Counted from the first letter of the stretch, positions 15,404 through 23,200 are shown. The stretch: 64,000 nucleotides of DNA from an uncultured Pseudoflavonifractor sp. (GCA_947577065.1 CANPTT010000001.1:118366-182365); one strand, 5' to 3'. Numbers and translations: made by a program. Notes: generated from the letters alone by a model not told the origin.

Positions 15404-18094
15404 ATGGACAATCTCTCCAAGGTGACCCTCCACCGTGTCGATACCCAGGACAACGTGGACGAGTACGAGGTCACCCTGTACGAGTACGATGGCCGGGGCC
15501 TCCAGACCAAGATCGTGGACGCTCTGGGCAACGTCACCGTCCACCAGTATGACGGCAACGGCAATCTGGTGAAGACCACCGATGCCGACGGCTATGTCAC
15601 CGAATACACCATGGACGCCCTTGACCTCATCGAGCATATCAATTATAATGGGGGCAAGCAGGTGGACTACCAGTACAACAAGACCGGCGATTTGGTGAAG
15701 ATGGAGGACTGGTCCGGCACCACTACCTACGAGGTGGACCTGCTGCACCAGATCACCGCCACCACCGACCGGCTGGGCAAGCACGTTGCTTACACCTACG
15801 ACGGCGTGGGTAACCAGACCAGCGTGGCCTATCCTGACGGCACCGTTGCCACCAAGGAGTATGACCTTGTAAAGAATCTCACCAAGGTCGTTGAAGAGGA
15901 TGGCCGCACCACCACCTATGAGTACGATGGGATGCGCCGGGTCACCCATATGAACTACCCCGATGGCTGGCAGGAGGACTACCACTACGACTCCATCGGC
16001 CAACTCCTGGCCATCGAGGACACCGACCCCAGCGGCAAGACCATGAAGCAGCAGAAGAATACCTTTGAGTATGATGTCTGCGGCAATATGATCCACGAGT
16101 ATATGCGGGGCAACGGCACCGGCGAGACTACCACCGATGTGACTTACACCTATGACGAGCTCCACCGGGTCACCTCCGCCAAGGAGCTCTACGGCAATGC
16201 CTGGCGGAACTATCAGTACGACAGCCTGGGCAACCTGACCTACGAAAATAATAGCAACAATGTCCACTACGACTACAAGATCAACAATCTGAACCAGTTG
16301 ATTCAAAAGAGCTACAGCTCCAACGACAAGGAAGGCACCCTCTACACCTACGACAAGCGGGGCAACCTTGTGTTGGAGCAGTACGGCAAGCTCAACGGCA
16401 ATCCCAATGGCCAGAAGCGGCAGACCGTGGCCGAATACACCTATGACGAGACCAACAAGATGGTCAAGGGTGTCAACTCCATTGGGGAGAGCAGCAGCTA
16501 CCTGTTCAATGGCAAGGATGCGCTGGTCGAGCAGACCTGGCACATCGCTAAGAACGGCTACGGCTACCACGATGTGGATGCCACAGTCGAGGAGGATGAT
16601 GCCTCCGATCTGGCCCGTGGCAAGGGCGGCAACGGCTCTGGCGGCAAAGGCCATGGCAACGGTAACGGTCAGGGCAATGGCAACGGCGCCGGCGACAAGC
16701 CCACCGGCACCACTGTGGGCAGCTTCAGCACCGTTGTGAAGCAGTTTGTCATCGACTACACCGTGGAGACCATGGACCCGCTGATGGAGCATGAGGTCAA
16801 CGGCCTGGATTACCGCTATGTCTACGGCAATGAGCGGCTCAGCGTCAATATCAGTCCCATCACCAACGGTGCGGGCCATGTGGTGGAGAGCGGCACCGTG
16901 GGACAGCAGGTCCGGCTGTACTACCACCAGGATCTCCGGGGTACCGTGGACTACCTCACTTCTCCTGTCTCCCAGAAGGTGGAGAGCTGGACCCACTACA
17001 ACGAGTGGGGCGAGATCACTCACAACGCAGTCCTGAAGATGGGCCAGCGGGAGCTGGATCTGGTCAAGAACTACACCGGCCATGACTTTGACGCAGTCCT
17101 CAACATGTACTACGCCAAGGCCCGGATGTATGATGCGGAGAACCGCCGGTTTGTGGCTGTTGATCCCATACTTGATGGGTCCGCATATGATCTTTCCGGG
17201 TATACTATTGATCCTCAGCGTTTTGTGCAGTATCTATATGTAAAAGATAATCCGCTGATATATATTGATCCCTTGGGGGAAATGGAAGCTATTTTGCCCA
17301 ATCCAGAGACGCAAACGCTAATTGCTGTCTATGGTGGCATAGCATATAGTATGGTAAAAACAACGGCTGTCGCAATTGCTTCGTTTGTCGGTACGCCTGT
17401 TTTCACCACTGGTGTAATTGTTGGAGCGGCAGCCCTCATTGTTGGGACAGTTGTATATTATGCAGTAAATTATGACTGGGGAGATAGAAAAGCTGAAGCC
17501 AGAGCAAATGGCGTTGTAGAAACTCAATATCAAGCCCAAAAAGACTTGAGCAAAGGGCAAATCGGTTGGGATAAAACTGAAACTGTAAGACCCACTCTGT
17601 CGAAATCGATTGTAGATGTGAATGAACTTTTGCGGCAGAGACAAATTGCGGGAGAGCAAAATCGCCTTGTTCAGCCGTATCGAAAAATTTCGGTCACGAG
17701 ATATCAAAGTATTGAAAAATTTGTATCAGCAGATGCCACAACTGACTATATGGATCGTGTGGAGTGTGAGGAAAGCACTGCAGACAAAAAAGAGAATGAA
17801 GACAAAAAAGAAAATGAAGACAAAAAGAAAAAAGAAGACAAGAAGGGAAAACCAGATGCCCAAACGCCTACCCCAAGCGTGGAATACCCTGGCGATGATC
17901 CGACACAAGCCCCTGGCCCAGACTGGGAGTGGAGAGGCGGTGATAAGGGCTCTTGGTATAACCCTAAAACCGGTGAAACACTTAGGCCTGATTTGAATCA
18001 TCCTGAGCCTATTAAACCTCACTGGGATTATAAAACGCCCGATAAAACTTGGTATAGATGGTATCCAGACGGAACCTTTGAACTAAAATTTTGA
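15404..18094 (+). CDS. Rhs/YD-repeat polymorphic toxin, 5'-truncated, with variable C-terminal tip
   Basis: The 896-residue frame begins inside the YD-repeat shell, with no signal, no N-terminal domain and no ribosome site. The homology starts at FEYD just before the ATG, and the frame is open only from 15362. YD repeats run to about residue 570, interrupted by a Gly/Asn-rich linker near residues 408-430. The shell ends at the conserved core boundary MYDAENRRFVAVDP near residue 580. After that, base composition turns AT-rich, with hydrophobic stretches, a Lys/Glu/Asp-rich coil and a terminal toxin-like domain (WRGGDKGSWYNPKTGETL then PHWDY) that resembles the Ntox37/polymorphic toxin 37 type. 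An immunity-like gene follows. It may be a silent toxin-tip reservoir. Confidence 0.82.
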   Translation: MDNLSKVTLHRVDTQDNVDEYEVTLYEYDGRGLQTKIVDALGNVTVHQYDGNGNLVKTTDADGYVTEYTMDALDLIEHINYNGGKQVDYQYNKTGDLVKMEDWSGTTTYEVDLLHQITATTDRLGKHVAYTYDGVGNQTSVAYPDGTVATKEYDLVKNLTKVVEEDGRTTTYEYDGMRRVTHMNYPDGWQEDYHYDSIGQLLAIEDTDPSGKTMKQQKNTFEYDVCGNMIHEYMRGNGTGETTTDVTYTYDELHRVTSAKELYGNAWRNYQYDSLGNLTYENNSNNVHYDYKINNLNQLIQKSYSSNDKEGTLYTYDKRGNLVLEQYGKLNGNPNGQKRQTVAEYTYDETNKMVKGVNSIGESSSYLFNGKDALVEQTWHIAKNGYGYHDVDATVEEDDASDLARGKGGNGSGGKGHGNGNGQGNGNGAGDKPTGTTVGSFSTVVKQFVIDYTVETMDPLMEHEVNGLDYRYVYGNERLSVNISPITNGAGHVVESGTVGQQVRLYYHQDLRGTVDYLTSPVSQKVESWTHYNEWGEITHNAVLKMGQRELDLVKNYTGHDFDAVLNMYYAKARMYDAENRRFVAVDPILDGSAYDLSGYTIDPQRFVQYLYVKDNPLIYIDPLGEMEAILPNPETQTLIAVYGGIAYSMVKTTAVAIASFVGTPVFTTGVIVGAAALIVGTVVYYAVNYDWGDRKAEARANGVVETQYQAQKDLSKGQIGWDKTETVRPTLSKSIVDVNELLRQRQIAGEQNRLVQPYRKISVTRYQSIEKFVSADATTDYMDRVECEESTADKKENEDKKENEDKKKKEDKKGKPDAQTPTPSVEYPGDDPTQAPGPDWEWRGGDKGSWYNPKTGETLRPDLNHPEPIKPHWDYKTPDKTWYRWYPDGTFELKF

Positions 18095-18115
18095 TTCGTT
18101 TGTAGGTGAGTAATA

Positions 18116-18373
18116 ATGGCACTTGATAAGGATATTCGTTCGGATTGGAGGCTTACAGATCAAGAGCAATATTTAATGCGTGTAAAGCTTATTTGGGGAA
18201 TATTTAATGAAAAAAACAGAGATCACGACCATTGTGAATTCTGTGGGGCAACATTCAGCACATTTGAGGGTGACTTGCATCACGGATATTGTACTTTAGA
18301 CCACTATTATTGGATATGTGAACAGTGTTTTGATGATTTTAAAGATTTTTTCCACTGGCAAGTTGAAAGGTGA
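18116..18373 (+). CDS. Probable immunity protein for the Rhs toxin tip
   Basis: This 85-residue acidic protein begins 22 bases after the Rhs stop, in the same AT-rich composition as the toxin tip. It contains CEFCG near residue 41 and WICEQCFDDF near residue 70, so four cysteines plus nearby histidines (LHHGYCTLDHYYW) could bind zinc. Small proteins directly after Rhs tips are nearly always the cognate immunity proteins. The family name is not known to me; the role is inferred from position and matched composition. Confidence 0.68.
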   Translation: MALDKDIRSDWRLTDQEQYLMRVKLIWGIFNEKNRDHDHCEFCGATFSTFEGDLHHGYCTLDHYYWICEQCFDDFKDFFHWQVER

Positions 18374-18462
18374 AAGACAAGGGGACGGTTCTTTCAAGAC
18401 AAGGGCAAGACAAGGGGACGGTTCATACCGCACCCCTCCTTCGCTACTTTTTAATGCCGCTC

Positions 18463-18598
18463 TCAGCCCGTCTCCTTCACCATCTCACAAAACCGCTCCA
18501 GTTCCTCAATGGAATGAAAGTATAAGCTCAACGGCATATCCGCCCGTTCAACCCGGGGCCGCCCATCCACATAGACGACCCCCTCAATGGTCCCCCGC
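18463..18598 (-). pseudogene. Truncated copy of the 65-residue repeat-associated protein
   Basis: The minus strand encodes GTIEGVVYVDGRPRVERADM and, further on, an IEELERFCEMVKETG ending. This matches the last two thirds of the intact gene at 19216-19413. The 5' end is cut by a GACAGAGGGACGGTTCT repeat. A shorter remnant of the same 3' end lies at 18701-18769. Confidence 0.7.
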
Positions 18599-18700
18599 CA
18601 AAGACAGAGGAAGACAGAGGGACGGTTCTTCTGTCCTGACACCTGAGAACGATGGAGGGGTGCGGTTCATACCGCACCCCTCCATCACTACTTTTTAATG

Positions 18701-18769
18701 CTACTCCCGGCCCGTCTCCCTCACCATCTCACAAAACCGCTCCAACTCCCCGCCTGCCATATTAAAGTG
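18701..18769 (-). pseudogene. Second, shorter remnant of the same small gene
   Basis: Only the final part remains (GGELERFCEMVRETGRE and a stop). It is part of the 80-bp direct repeat shared with 18420-18500. Confidence 0.55.
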
Positions 18770-18894
18770 AATCCTTCTTAAGACAAGGGGACGGTTCTTT
18801 TGTCTTAGCCCCCAAGAACAACGAGGTCGGAACGCAAATTGCGTTCCGACCTCGCTTTTTATCTCTCATTTTTCCAGAAAAAAGTTACGAGAAC

Positions 18895-19416
18895 ATGCAT
18901 AAGGAAAAGAAGCGTATTCATATTTCTTTAGCGCATTTTGATGAACAGGGGAATGCAGAGGAGGAGAAAACAGATAAAGGGAATAAAGCAACCTATCAAA
19001 AATTGATAAATATGCTGGAAGGGAAGATTTTTAATCAACTATTGCATCAAGTCGACCCTTCCAGGATTCCTAAAGCTCGTTTTCAAAGGAAGGAGGACAT
19101 GTCGCTTCGAAAAGGAATATACAGACAGAGGAAGACAAGGGGACGGTTCTTTTGTCCTGGCTCCCAAGAACAACGAGGGCGGAACGCAAATTGCGTTCCG
19201 CCCTCACTTTATGCTTCAGTGTTGGTCTTGGCTTCTATTCTTTGCCGCTTCGCAAAACCGCTCCAGATCCTCAACCGAATCAAAGGAAAAGGTCAGCGGC
19301 ATATCAGCTCGCTCGATCTGAGGCTTCCCATTCACGAGGATGACTCCCTCTATGGTTCCTTTTTGAACTGCAAGCCCTTTATCCATTTTCTTGCGTTGCT
19401 CCGCCGTCTTCACTGA
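18895..19416 (+). CDS. Hypothetical frame, first 79 residues possibly real
   Basis: The first 79 residues are lysine- and glutamate-rich with a plausible helical pattern (KATYQKLINMLEGKIFNQLL). From about 19131 the frame runs into a REP-like repeat and then antisense to the small gene at 19216, so the tail is spurious. No clear ribosome site is present. I do not recognise a family; it may be the broken front of a gene disrupted by the repeat. Confidence 0.25.
   Translation: MHKEKKRIHISLAHFDEQGNAEEEKTDKGNKATYQKLINMLEGKIFNQLLHQVDPSRIPKARFQRKEDMSLRKGIYRQRKTRGRFFCPGSQEQRGRNANCVPPSLYASVLVLASILCRFAKPLQILNRIKGKGQRHISSLDLRLPIHEDDSLYGSFLNCKPFIHFLALLRRLH
19216..19413 (-). CDS. Small conserved protein linked to the repeats
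   Basis: This 65-residue protein starts with GTG, with AAGGA 12 bases upstream. It reads KGTIEGVILVNGKPQIERAD then a VEDLERFCEAAKN ending. Two broken copies of the same gene lie within 1 kb, each bordered by the REP-like units, which suggests the gene travels or duplicates with them. Function unknown. Confidence 0.55.
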   Translation of the reverse strand: MKTAEQRKKMDKGLAVQKGTIEGVILVNGKPQIERADMPLTFSFDSVEDLERFCEAAKNRSQDQH

Positions 19417-19853
19417 TGCTCATCCTTCCCCAGCCATTTGCCCAACGGGAAAAAGTATATCATACTTCTTCCTCCAATTAAAACCCTTTTTTACAAATAA
19501 AAACATAAAATTTTTAGAGTTTGTCCCAATTTGGCAAGTAGAACACATATATAATAGTAAGACGAAGATTGTGGGACAAAAGCGAATCCTTTAAGGTATT
19601 TTATCGTTTTACGCCCTGCAATATAAGGGGCGGGTGCCATGTTCACTTTAGGTTAGCCGTTTACAATTTTATATTACATTGTGAAAAGCCCGTAAGGACC
19701 ATAGTAGCCCTTGCGGGCTTTTCTTACGTCGATTTATGGAGTTTTTTAGGAACAGGTTGGCTTCTCTTTTATAGAAACGCACTTTATCATTGCCGTGGTC
19801 CTCCGTTCAGTCTGAATTTCTCTCAAAATTCAGACTGAACGGAGGCAGTTGAA
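19417..19853. other. Intergenic leader region of the sigma factor gene
   Basis: No gene is supported. It contains a terminator-like hairpin at 19684-19722 (AAAAGCCCGTAAGG with CCTTGCGGGCTTTT, then TT) and, right before the sigma gene, a 20-bp perfect inverted repeat. AT-rich stretches with TATAAT at 19550-19555 lack a well-spaced -35. Confidence 0.5.
19800..19845 (+). promoter_or_regulatory. Perfect 20-bp hairpin masking the ribosome site of the sigma gene
   Basis: CCTCCGTTCAGTCTGAATTT (19800-19819) and its exact complement (19826-19845) enclose a six-base loop. The 3' arm ends in GGAGG, which is the only SD sequence of the ATG at 19854. In mRNA this stem would block ribosome binding unless opened. 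Confidence 0.75.
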
Positions 19854-20360
19854 ATGGATGGTCGCCATCCAAAAAATATTGATCCCCGGCCCAAACGCCG
19901 AAAGGATCAGGACAACCCCTATGAGATATTCACAACAGGCATTGAATCTGCGGAACCTCATTACTTTCTCTCTTTTCCAAATGGTGAAGGTGTGGCTCGC
20001 TGTATTGAAATCAGCAAGGCCGTCTTTGAAGCCTTTGACCGTTTTGAGTTAGATGATATTTCTTATATGCACAAAGTGGACAGGCATTATGAACGATCTG
20101 AGCAAACAGAAGAATCCATCAATAGGCGGGCTATACAGCCGCAAGAGCCTATTGAGGAAACCATCTCCCGGCGAATAGAGATAGAGGCTCTCCATCGGGC
20201 TATCGCCCGACTGCCCGAAACACAGCAGCGGCGGTTGGTACTTTACTACTTTGGAGAGCTTACATATTCCCAGATTGCAGAAATGGAGGGATGTACCATT
20301 ATGCCGGTCAAGCGTTCCATTGATGCGGCAATAAAAAAATTAAAAATTTTTTTGAGTTAA
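19854..20360 (+). CDS. Element-encoded sigma-70-family factor (region 4 only recognisable)
   Basis: The C-terminal 65 residues of this 168-residue protein are a sigma region 4 helix-turn-helix: IEALHRAIARLPETQQRRLV, YYFGELTYSQIAEMEGC and VKRSIDAAIKKLK. The N-terminal half is acidic with no clear region 2. Such short sigma-like proteins sit near xis/int in Tn916-like and other clostridial ICEs and are thought to control transfer or excision genes. Its SD is sequestered in a perfect hairpin, so translation is probably switched on by a second event such as read-through, an antisense RNA or ribosome movement. The gene order towards pemK, xis and int supports a role in excision. Confidence 0.8.
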   Translation: MDGRHPKNIDPRPKRRKDQDNPYEIFTTGIESAEPHYFLSFPNGEGVARCIEISKAVFEAFDRFELDDISYMHKVDRHYERSEQTEESINRRAIQPQEPIEETISRRIEIEALHRAIARLPETQQRRLVLYYFGELTYSQIAEMEGCTIMPVKRSIDAAIKKLKIFLS

Positions 20361-20965
20361 GGGGCTAATTTTGCCCTTTGAGTGGAGAAACGGGTGGAAG
20401 GCCAAATGGTCTTCCACCTGTTCTCTGCTTTTGCGGTGAATGGGCTGCTCCTTGAAAACTAAATACCCATTCACCAAGCACATTCCCATTGCTTCGAGCC
20501 ACTTTAATGCCTGCGCCATGAGAGACTTGGAGAGCCAGCAAGAGGACAACACCTATTCTATCAACTCTGCGGCTCGCCTTCAGGTATGGAGCGAGACCAG
20601 GCGATTTAGGACCTCCGGGCGGCACCCGGCGGGGCCATGACAAGCAGTGGGGACAATGATACTCCTGTCCAGCCATAAGGTCGAGCGTGATAAAACCGTC
20701 GCAACAAATGGGGGCAGCCGACAGAGATCCTGCCGGGGGTGAGATTCCCGTGGAGCTGGTATGCCGCCAGCCGTTTGGTGACTTCCCATTGGTAATTCGG
20801 GGTGTCGAGGACAAATAGACTTACCTTCTCATATAGACCGGTCAGCGGAACGGGTCAACAGGAAGCGGGCATTTTTCACTTATGGCCCCCCAACCTTAAT
20901 TCTGTTCTGCTGACTGGCCATACATAGGCGGCTTGCCGCTTGTGAATGAAGGGAGGTAACTCTAC
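20361..20965. other. 600-bp stretch with degraded coding remnants
   Basis: No intact gene. On the minus strand one frame reads FVLDTPNYQWEVTKRLAAYQ then LHGNLTPGRIS (20815 down to about 20720). A second frame then continues CCDGFITLDLMAGQEYHCPH. Both look like real protein, so a frameshifted gene remnant is likely. The rest holds an imperfect palindrome around GGTGGAAGGCCAAATGG/TCTTCCACC (20390-20420). I could not name the lost gene. Confidence 0.4.
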
Positions 20966-21478
20966 ATGAAGCAAACATATTTGAGAGGTCAGCTTTTCTA
21001 TGCTGATCTGGGGAGCGGGATCGGGTCTGAACAACAGGGCCTCCGCCCGGTGGTCATCATCCAGAACAACATAGGAAATAGACATAGCCCTACAGTCATT
21101 GTAGCCGCCGTCAGCAGCAAAACAAAAACCAAGGCCAAGCTACCTACCCATTTTAATATAGGGCCGGAGAGCGGCCTGGAACGACCCTCCATTGTTCTCC
21201 TTGAACAGCTCCGCACCATCGACAAGCAACGGCTGGGAAGTTACATCGGACAACTATCTTTACCGCAAGTACGGGAGCTGAACCACGCTCTGGCAATCAG
21301 CATCGGACTAATAAAACCCGTTCCCTCCAAACTGACTCTTTGCTTATGCGACACCTGTGCTAATGATTTCCGTGGCACAGGTGCTTTTACTTTAAGGAAA
21401 ATCGGCACAGAACAAATGGGCAAAGAGGTTTGTGTCTACTGCCGTCAGCACAAAGGTGATACCTATGAAATTGAATAA
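20966..21478 (+). CDS. PemK/MazF-family protein with Cys-rich C-terminal extension
   Basis: Residues 1-115 are a PemK/MazF endoribonuclease domain: LRGQLFYADLGSGIGSEQQG, LRPVVIIQNN, then PTVIVAAVSSK and the LEQLRTIDK segment. MazF proteins are usually about 110-120 residues; this one has 170. The extra tail has a CLCDTC group near residue 127 and CVYC near residue 157, so it could form a zinc ribbon. No antitoxin gene precedes it. It sits between the sigma factor and xis, so it may be a transfer or excision regulator rather than a toxin. The ribosome site GGGAGG is well placed. Confidence 0.85.
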   Translation: MKQTYLRGQLFYADLGSGIGSEQQGLRPVVIIQNNIGNRHSPTVIVAAVSSKTKTKAKLPTHFNIGPESGLERPSIVLLEQLRTIDKQRLGSYIGQLSLPQVRELNHALAISIGLIKPVPSKLTLCLCDTCANDFRGTGAFTLRKIGTEQMGKEVCVYCRQHKGDTYEIE

Positions 21479-21511
21479 GCAGAGCTACTTTCCGTGCGGG
21501 GAGGGTTTATT

Positions 21512-21745
21512 ATGGAAAAACTGATTACCCGCAAAGAAGCTGCAAAAATTTTAGGTATCAGCATAGCAACCCTTGATGCTGCCCGAAACAGCGGTCAGAT
21601 TTCCTATGTCCAATATGTTGAAAATGGGTGTGTCTATTTTACTAATAGTAGCCTCCAGGAATACATCGCCAAATATACACACAGAGCCAAACCAATTGAA
21701 AGGGCTTCTACCTACCGCACCCCCAGAAAATCTAAGAAACCGTAA
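21512..21745 (+). CDS. xis: Excisionase-like DNA-binding protein
   Basis: The 77-residue protein has a winged helix-turn-helix of the excisionase/MerR type: ITRKEAAKILGISIATLDAARN, then VYFTNSSLQEYIAKY. I start it at the ATG after GGGGAGGG; an earlier in-frame start 18 bases upstream lacks spacing. It lies about 80 bp before the integrase gene on the same strand. Excisionases bend the arm region and favour excision over integration. Confidence 0.82.
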   Translation: MEKLITRKEAAKILGISIATLDAARNSGQISYVQYVENGCVYFTNSSLQEYIAKYTHRAKPIERASTYRTPRKSKKP

Positions 21746-21830
21746 ATCGCACATTTGATAATTCCCCATTTCTTTGGTAAAACAGCAGTAACAGCCGCTG
21801 TTAAAACTAAAATATAATGAGGTGACAGGA

Positions 21831-23063
21831 GTGGGACGGAAGAAAATCGCCATTCCTCAATATGGCACGGTTATTCTCCAAGGTATTGAATATTATAGAA
21901 CAAGAATCGAAGATGCGGATGGCAAAAGAGTTGCTCTTTATGCCAAAACTCCAGAGGAACTCTACGAAAAGGCTGAAGAAGCCAGGCGCCAAATCAAAGA
22001 TGCGGTGTTCCGCAGATCGACACCTACTGTAAAAGAATACTGCGAAAAATGGCTGAAGATGCAGTCTGCCTGTATCCGAACAACGACACTAATAGATTAC
22101 AGTTCCAAAGTTAAGAATTATATCATTGCTCCATTGGGCCACAAGTACATGGCCGAAGTAACGGCAGATGATATAAAGCTGGCTATGGTGTCGGTAGCAG
22201 AAAAGTCCAGCTCGGTTTATCGCTCCGTGAATATGCTTTTTAAGTGTATCTTCAACTCAGCCGTAGACAGCAACATCATAGATGTGTCTCCCTGTCAACG
22301 CATTTCTGCAAAAGGTGGAAAGTCGCAAAAAGACCGGGAATCTCTAACGGATGAGCAAGTCGAAAAGCTACTGACCGCAATCAAGGGCTTGCCTCCATAT
22401 GTCTTTGTGATGCTGGGTCTATATGCAGGACTGAGGCGAGAAGAAATCTTGGCGCTACAATGGGACTGTGTATTTCTTGATGCCGAGGCCCCCTATTTGT
22501 CTGTTCGCAGGGCATGGCATACAGAGCATAATCGCCCTGTTATTTCCACAGAACTAAAAACAAAAGCCGCAAAAAGAGATATTCCTTTACCAGATCAACT
22601 GGTAGAGTGCCTTAGAGAAGCCAAGAAAACTGCAACTTCGGCCTATGTTGTTGCCAATCGGGATGGTGAACCGCTATCCTATACCCAGTTTAAGCGGGTC
22701 TGGCAGTATATCGTAACACGCTCCACCAAGGAGCGGACCTATGTCAGATATATCAACGGCCAGAAGATCACTAAAACCATAACGCCAGTTTTAGGCGAGA
22801 AAGCAGCTCACAATAGTAAGGTAGTGTACAGTCTTGATTTTCAGGTAACACCACACCAACTGCGGCACACATATATCACCAATCTTATTTATGCCTCTGT
22901 TGATCCTAAAACAGTGCAATATCTGGCAGGTCATGAGAACAGCAAAATAACGATGGACATTTACGCCAAAGTGAAATATAATAAACCACACCAGCTCCTC
23001 CCTATCGTAAACGAGGCATTCAGTCAAAAGACGACAAAATACCCTTCGTTAGCAGTGGGTTAA
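21831..23063 (+). CDS. int: Tyrosine recombinase (integrase) of the rpsI element
   Basis: About 410 residues long, with an N-terminal arm-binding region, a SAM-like core-binding domain (VKEYCEKWLKMQ near residue 70) and a catalytic domain. The catalytic residues are visible: Arg in GLYAGLRREEIL, Lys after the beta hairpin (TELKTKAAKRDIPLP), HQLRHTY, then H-x-N in LAGHENSKITMDIYAKV with the Tyr nucleophile. I prefer the GTG at 21831 because GAGGTG lies five bases upstream; a GTG at 21822 is possible. The stop codon is part of a TGGGTTAA arm site. It targets the 3' end of rpsI. Confidence 0.95.
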   Translation: MGRKKIAIPQYGTVILQGIEYYRTRIEDADGKRVALYAKTPEELYEKAEEARRQIKDAVFRRSTPTVKEYCEKWLKMQSACIRTTTLIDYSSKVKNYIIAPLGHKYMAEVTADDIKLAMVSVAEKSSSVYRSVNMLFKCIFNSAVDSNIIDVSPCQRISAKGGKSQKDRESLTDEQVEKLLTAIKGLPPYVFVMLGLYAGLRREEILALQWDCVFLDAEAPYLSVRRAWHTEHNRPVISTELKTKAAKRDIPLPDQLVECLREAKKTATSAYVVANRDGEPLSYTQFKRVWQYIVTRSTKERTYVRYINGQKITKTITPVLGEKAAHNSKVVYSLDFQVTPHQLRHTYITNLIYASVDPKTVQYLAGHENSKITMDIYAKVKYNKPHQLLPIVNEAFSQKTTKYPSLAVG

Positions 23064-23075
23064 GTTGCGGGTTAA
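23056..23075 (+). repeat. Right arm-type repeats next to int
   Basis: TGGGTTAA at 23056-23063 overlaps the int stop codon and CGGGTTAA lies at 23068-23075, a 12-base spacing matching the left cluster. Confidence 0.65.
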
Positions 23076-23138
23076 AACGGTATAAGAACCTTGAAATCTC
23101 TTGAAATATCAACGCTTTTCTGGATTCAGGCGAGAAGT

Positions 23139-23184
23139 AGTACGGCCTCAAGGCCGCCCGTCGGGCTCCTCAGTTCTCCAAGCG
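23139..23184 (+). repeat. Right attachment-site core (displaced rpsI 3' end)
   Basis: Identical to 13709-13754. It is followed by CTGA, so that the original gene would have ended AAG CGC TGA, and by the hairpin at 23201, which must be the original rpsI terminator. Confidence 0.92.
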
Positions 23185-23200
23185 CTGATTTGCTTTGCCA

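Larger units (their letters stand above)
18375..19210. repeat. Cluster of REP-like palindromic repeats
   Basis: The core AGACAAGGGGACGGTTCT, whose ends AGACAA and TTGTCT can pair, occurs with variations at 18375, 18408, 18612, 18781 and 19133. Two copies are followed by a near-identical hairpin built on GGAACGCAA/TTGCGTTCC (18822-18854 and 19175-19205). A second direct repeat of about 80 bp links 18420-18500 and 18659-18742. A 13-bp perfect palindrome around GGGGTGCGGT lies at 18654-18683. Such GGGGACGGTTCT palindromes are widespread in Clostridia and are thought to be mobilised in trans by REP-type (Y1) transposases; none is encoded here. Confidence 0.75.
13755..23184. mobile_element. Integrated element in rpsI, minimised ICE/IME of 9,430 bp
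   Basis: The element is bounded by the 46-bp repeats, and its integrase abuts the right end. Left to right it holds a replacement rpsI terminator, arm-type TGGGTTAA repeats, decayed parA and parB, a RelE/Phd pair, a 5'-truncated Rhs toxin and likely immunity gene, REP-like repeats, a sigma factor, a PemK-type protein, an excisionase-like gene and the integrase. The order parAB at one end and sigma/xis/int at the other is that of clostridial ICEs, but relaxase, coupling protein and conjugation genes are absent. I infer that a large internal deletion was filled by the toxin cargo. It may still excise, since int, xis and both ends look intact. Confidence 0.88.

Noticed and set aside
15404..17155. 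Repeated YD-type sequence as a CRISPR array or tandem DNA repeat
   Set aside because: The periodicity is at protein level (YD repeats); there are no identical DNA repeats with equal spacers.
20365..20814. A 149-codon minus-strand frame in the element
   Set aside because: Protein-like segments there are split between two frames, so it is treated as a degraded remnant, not an intact gene.
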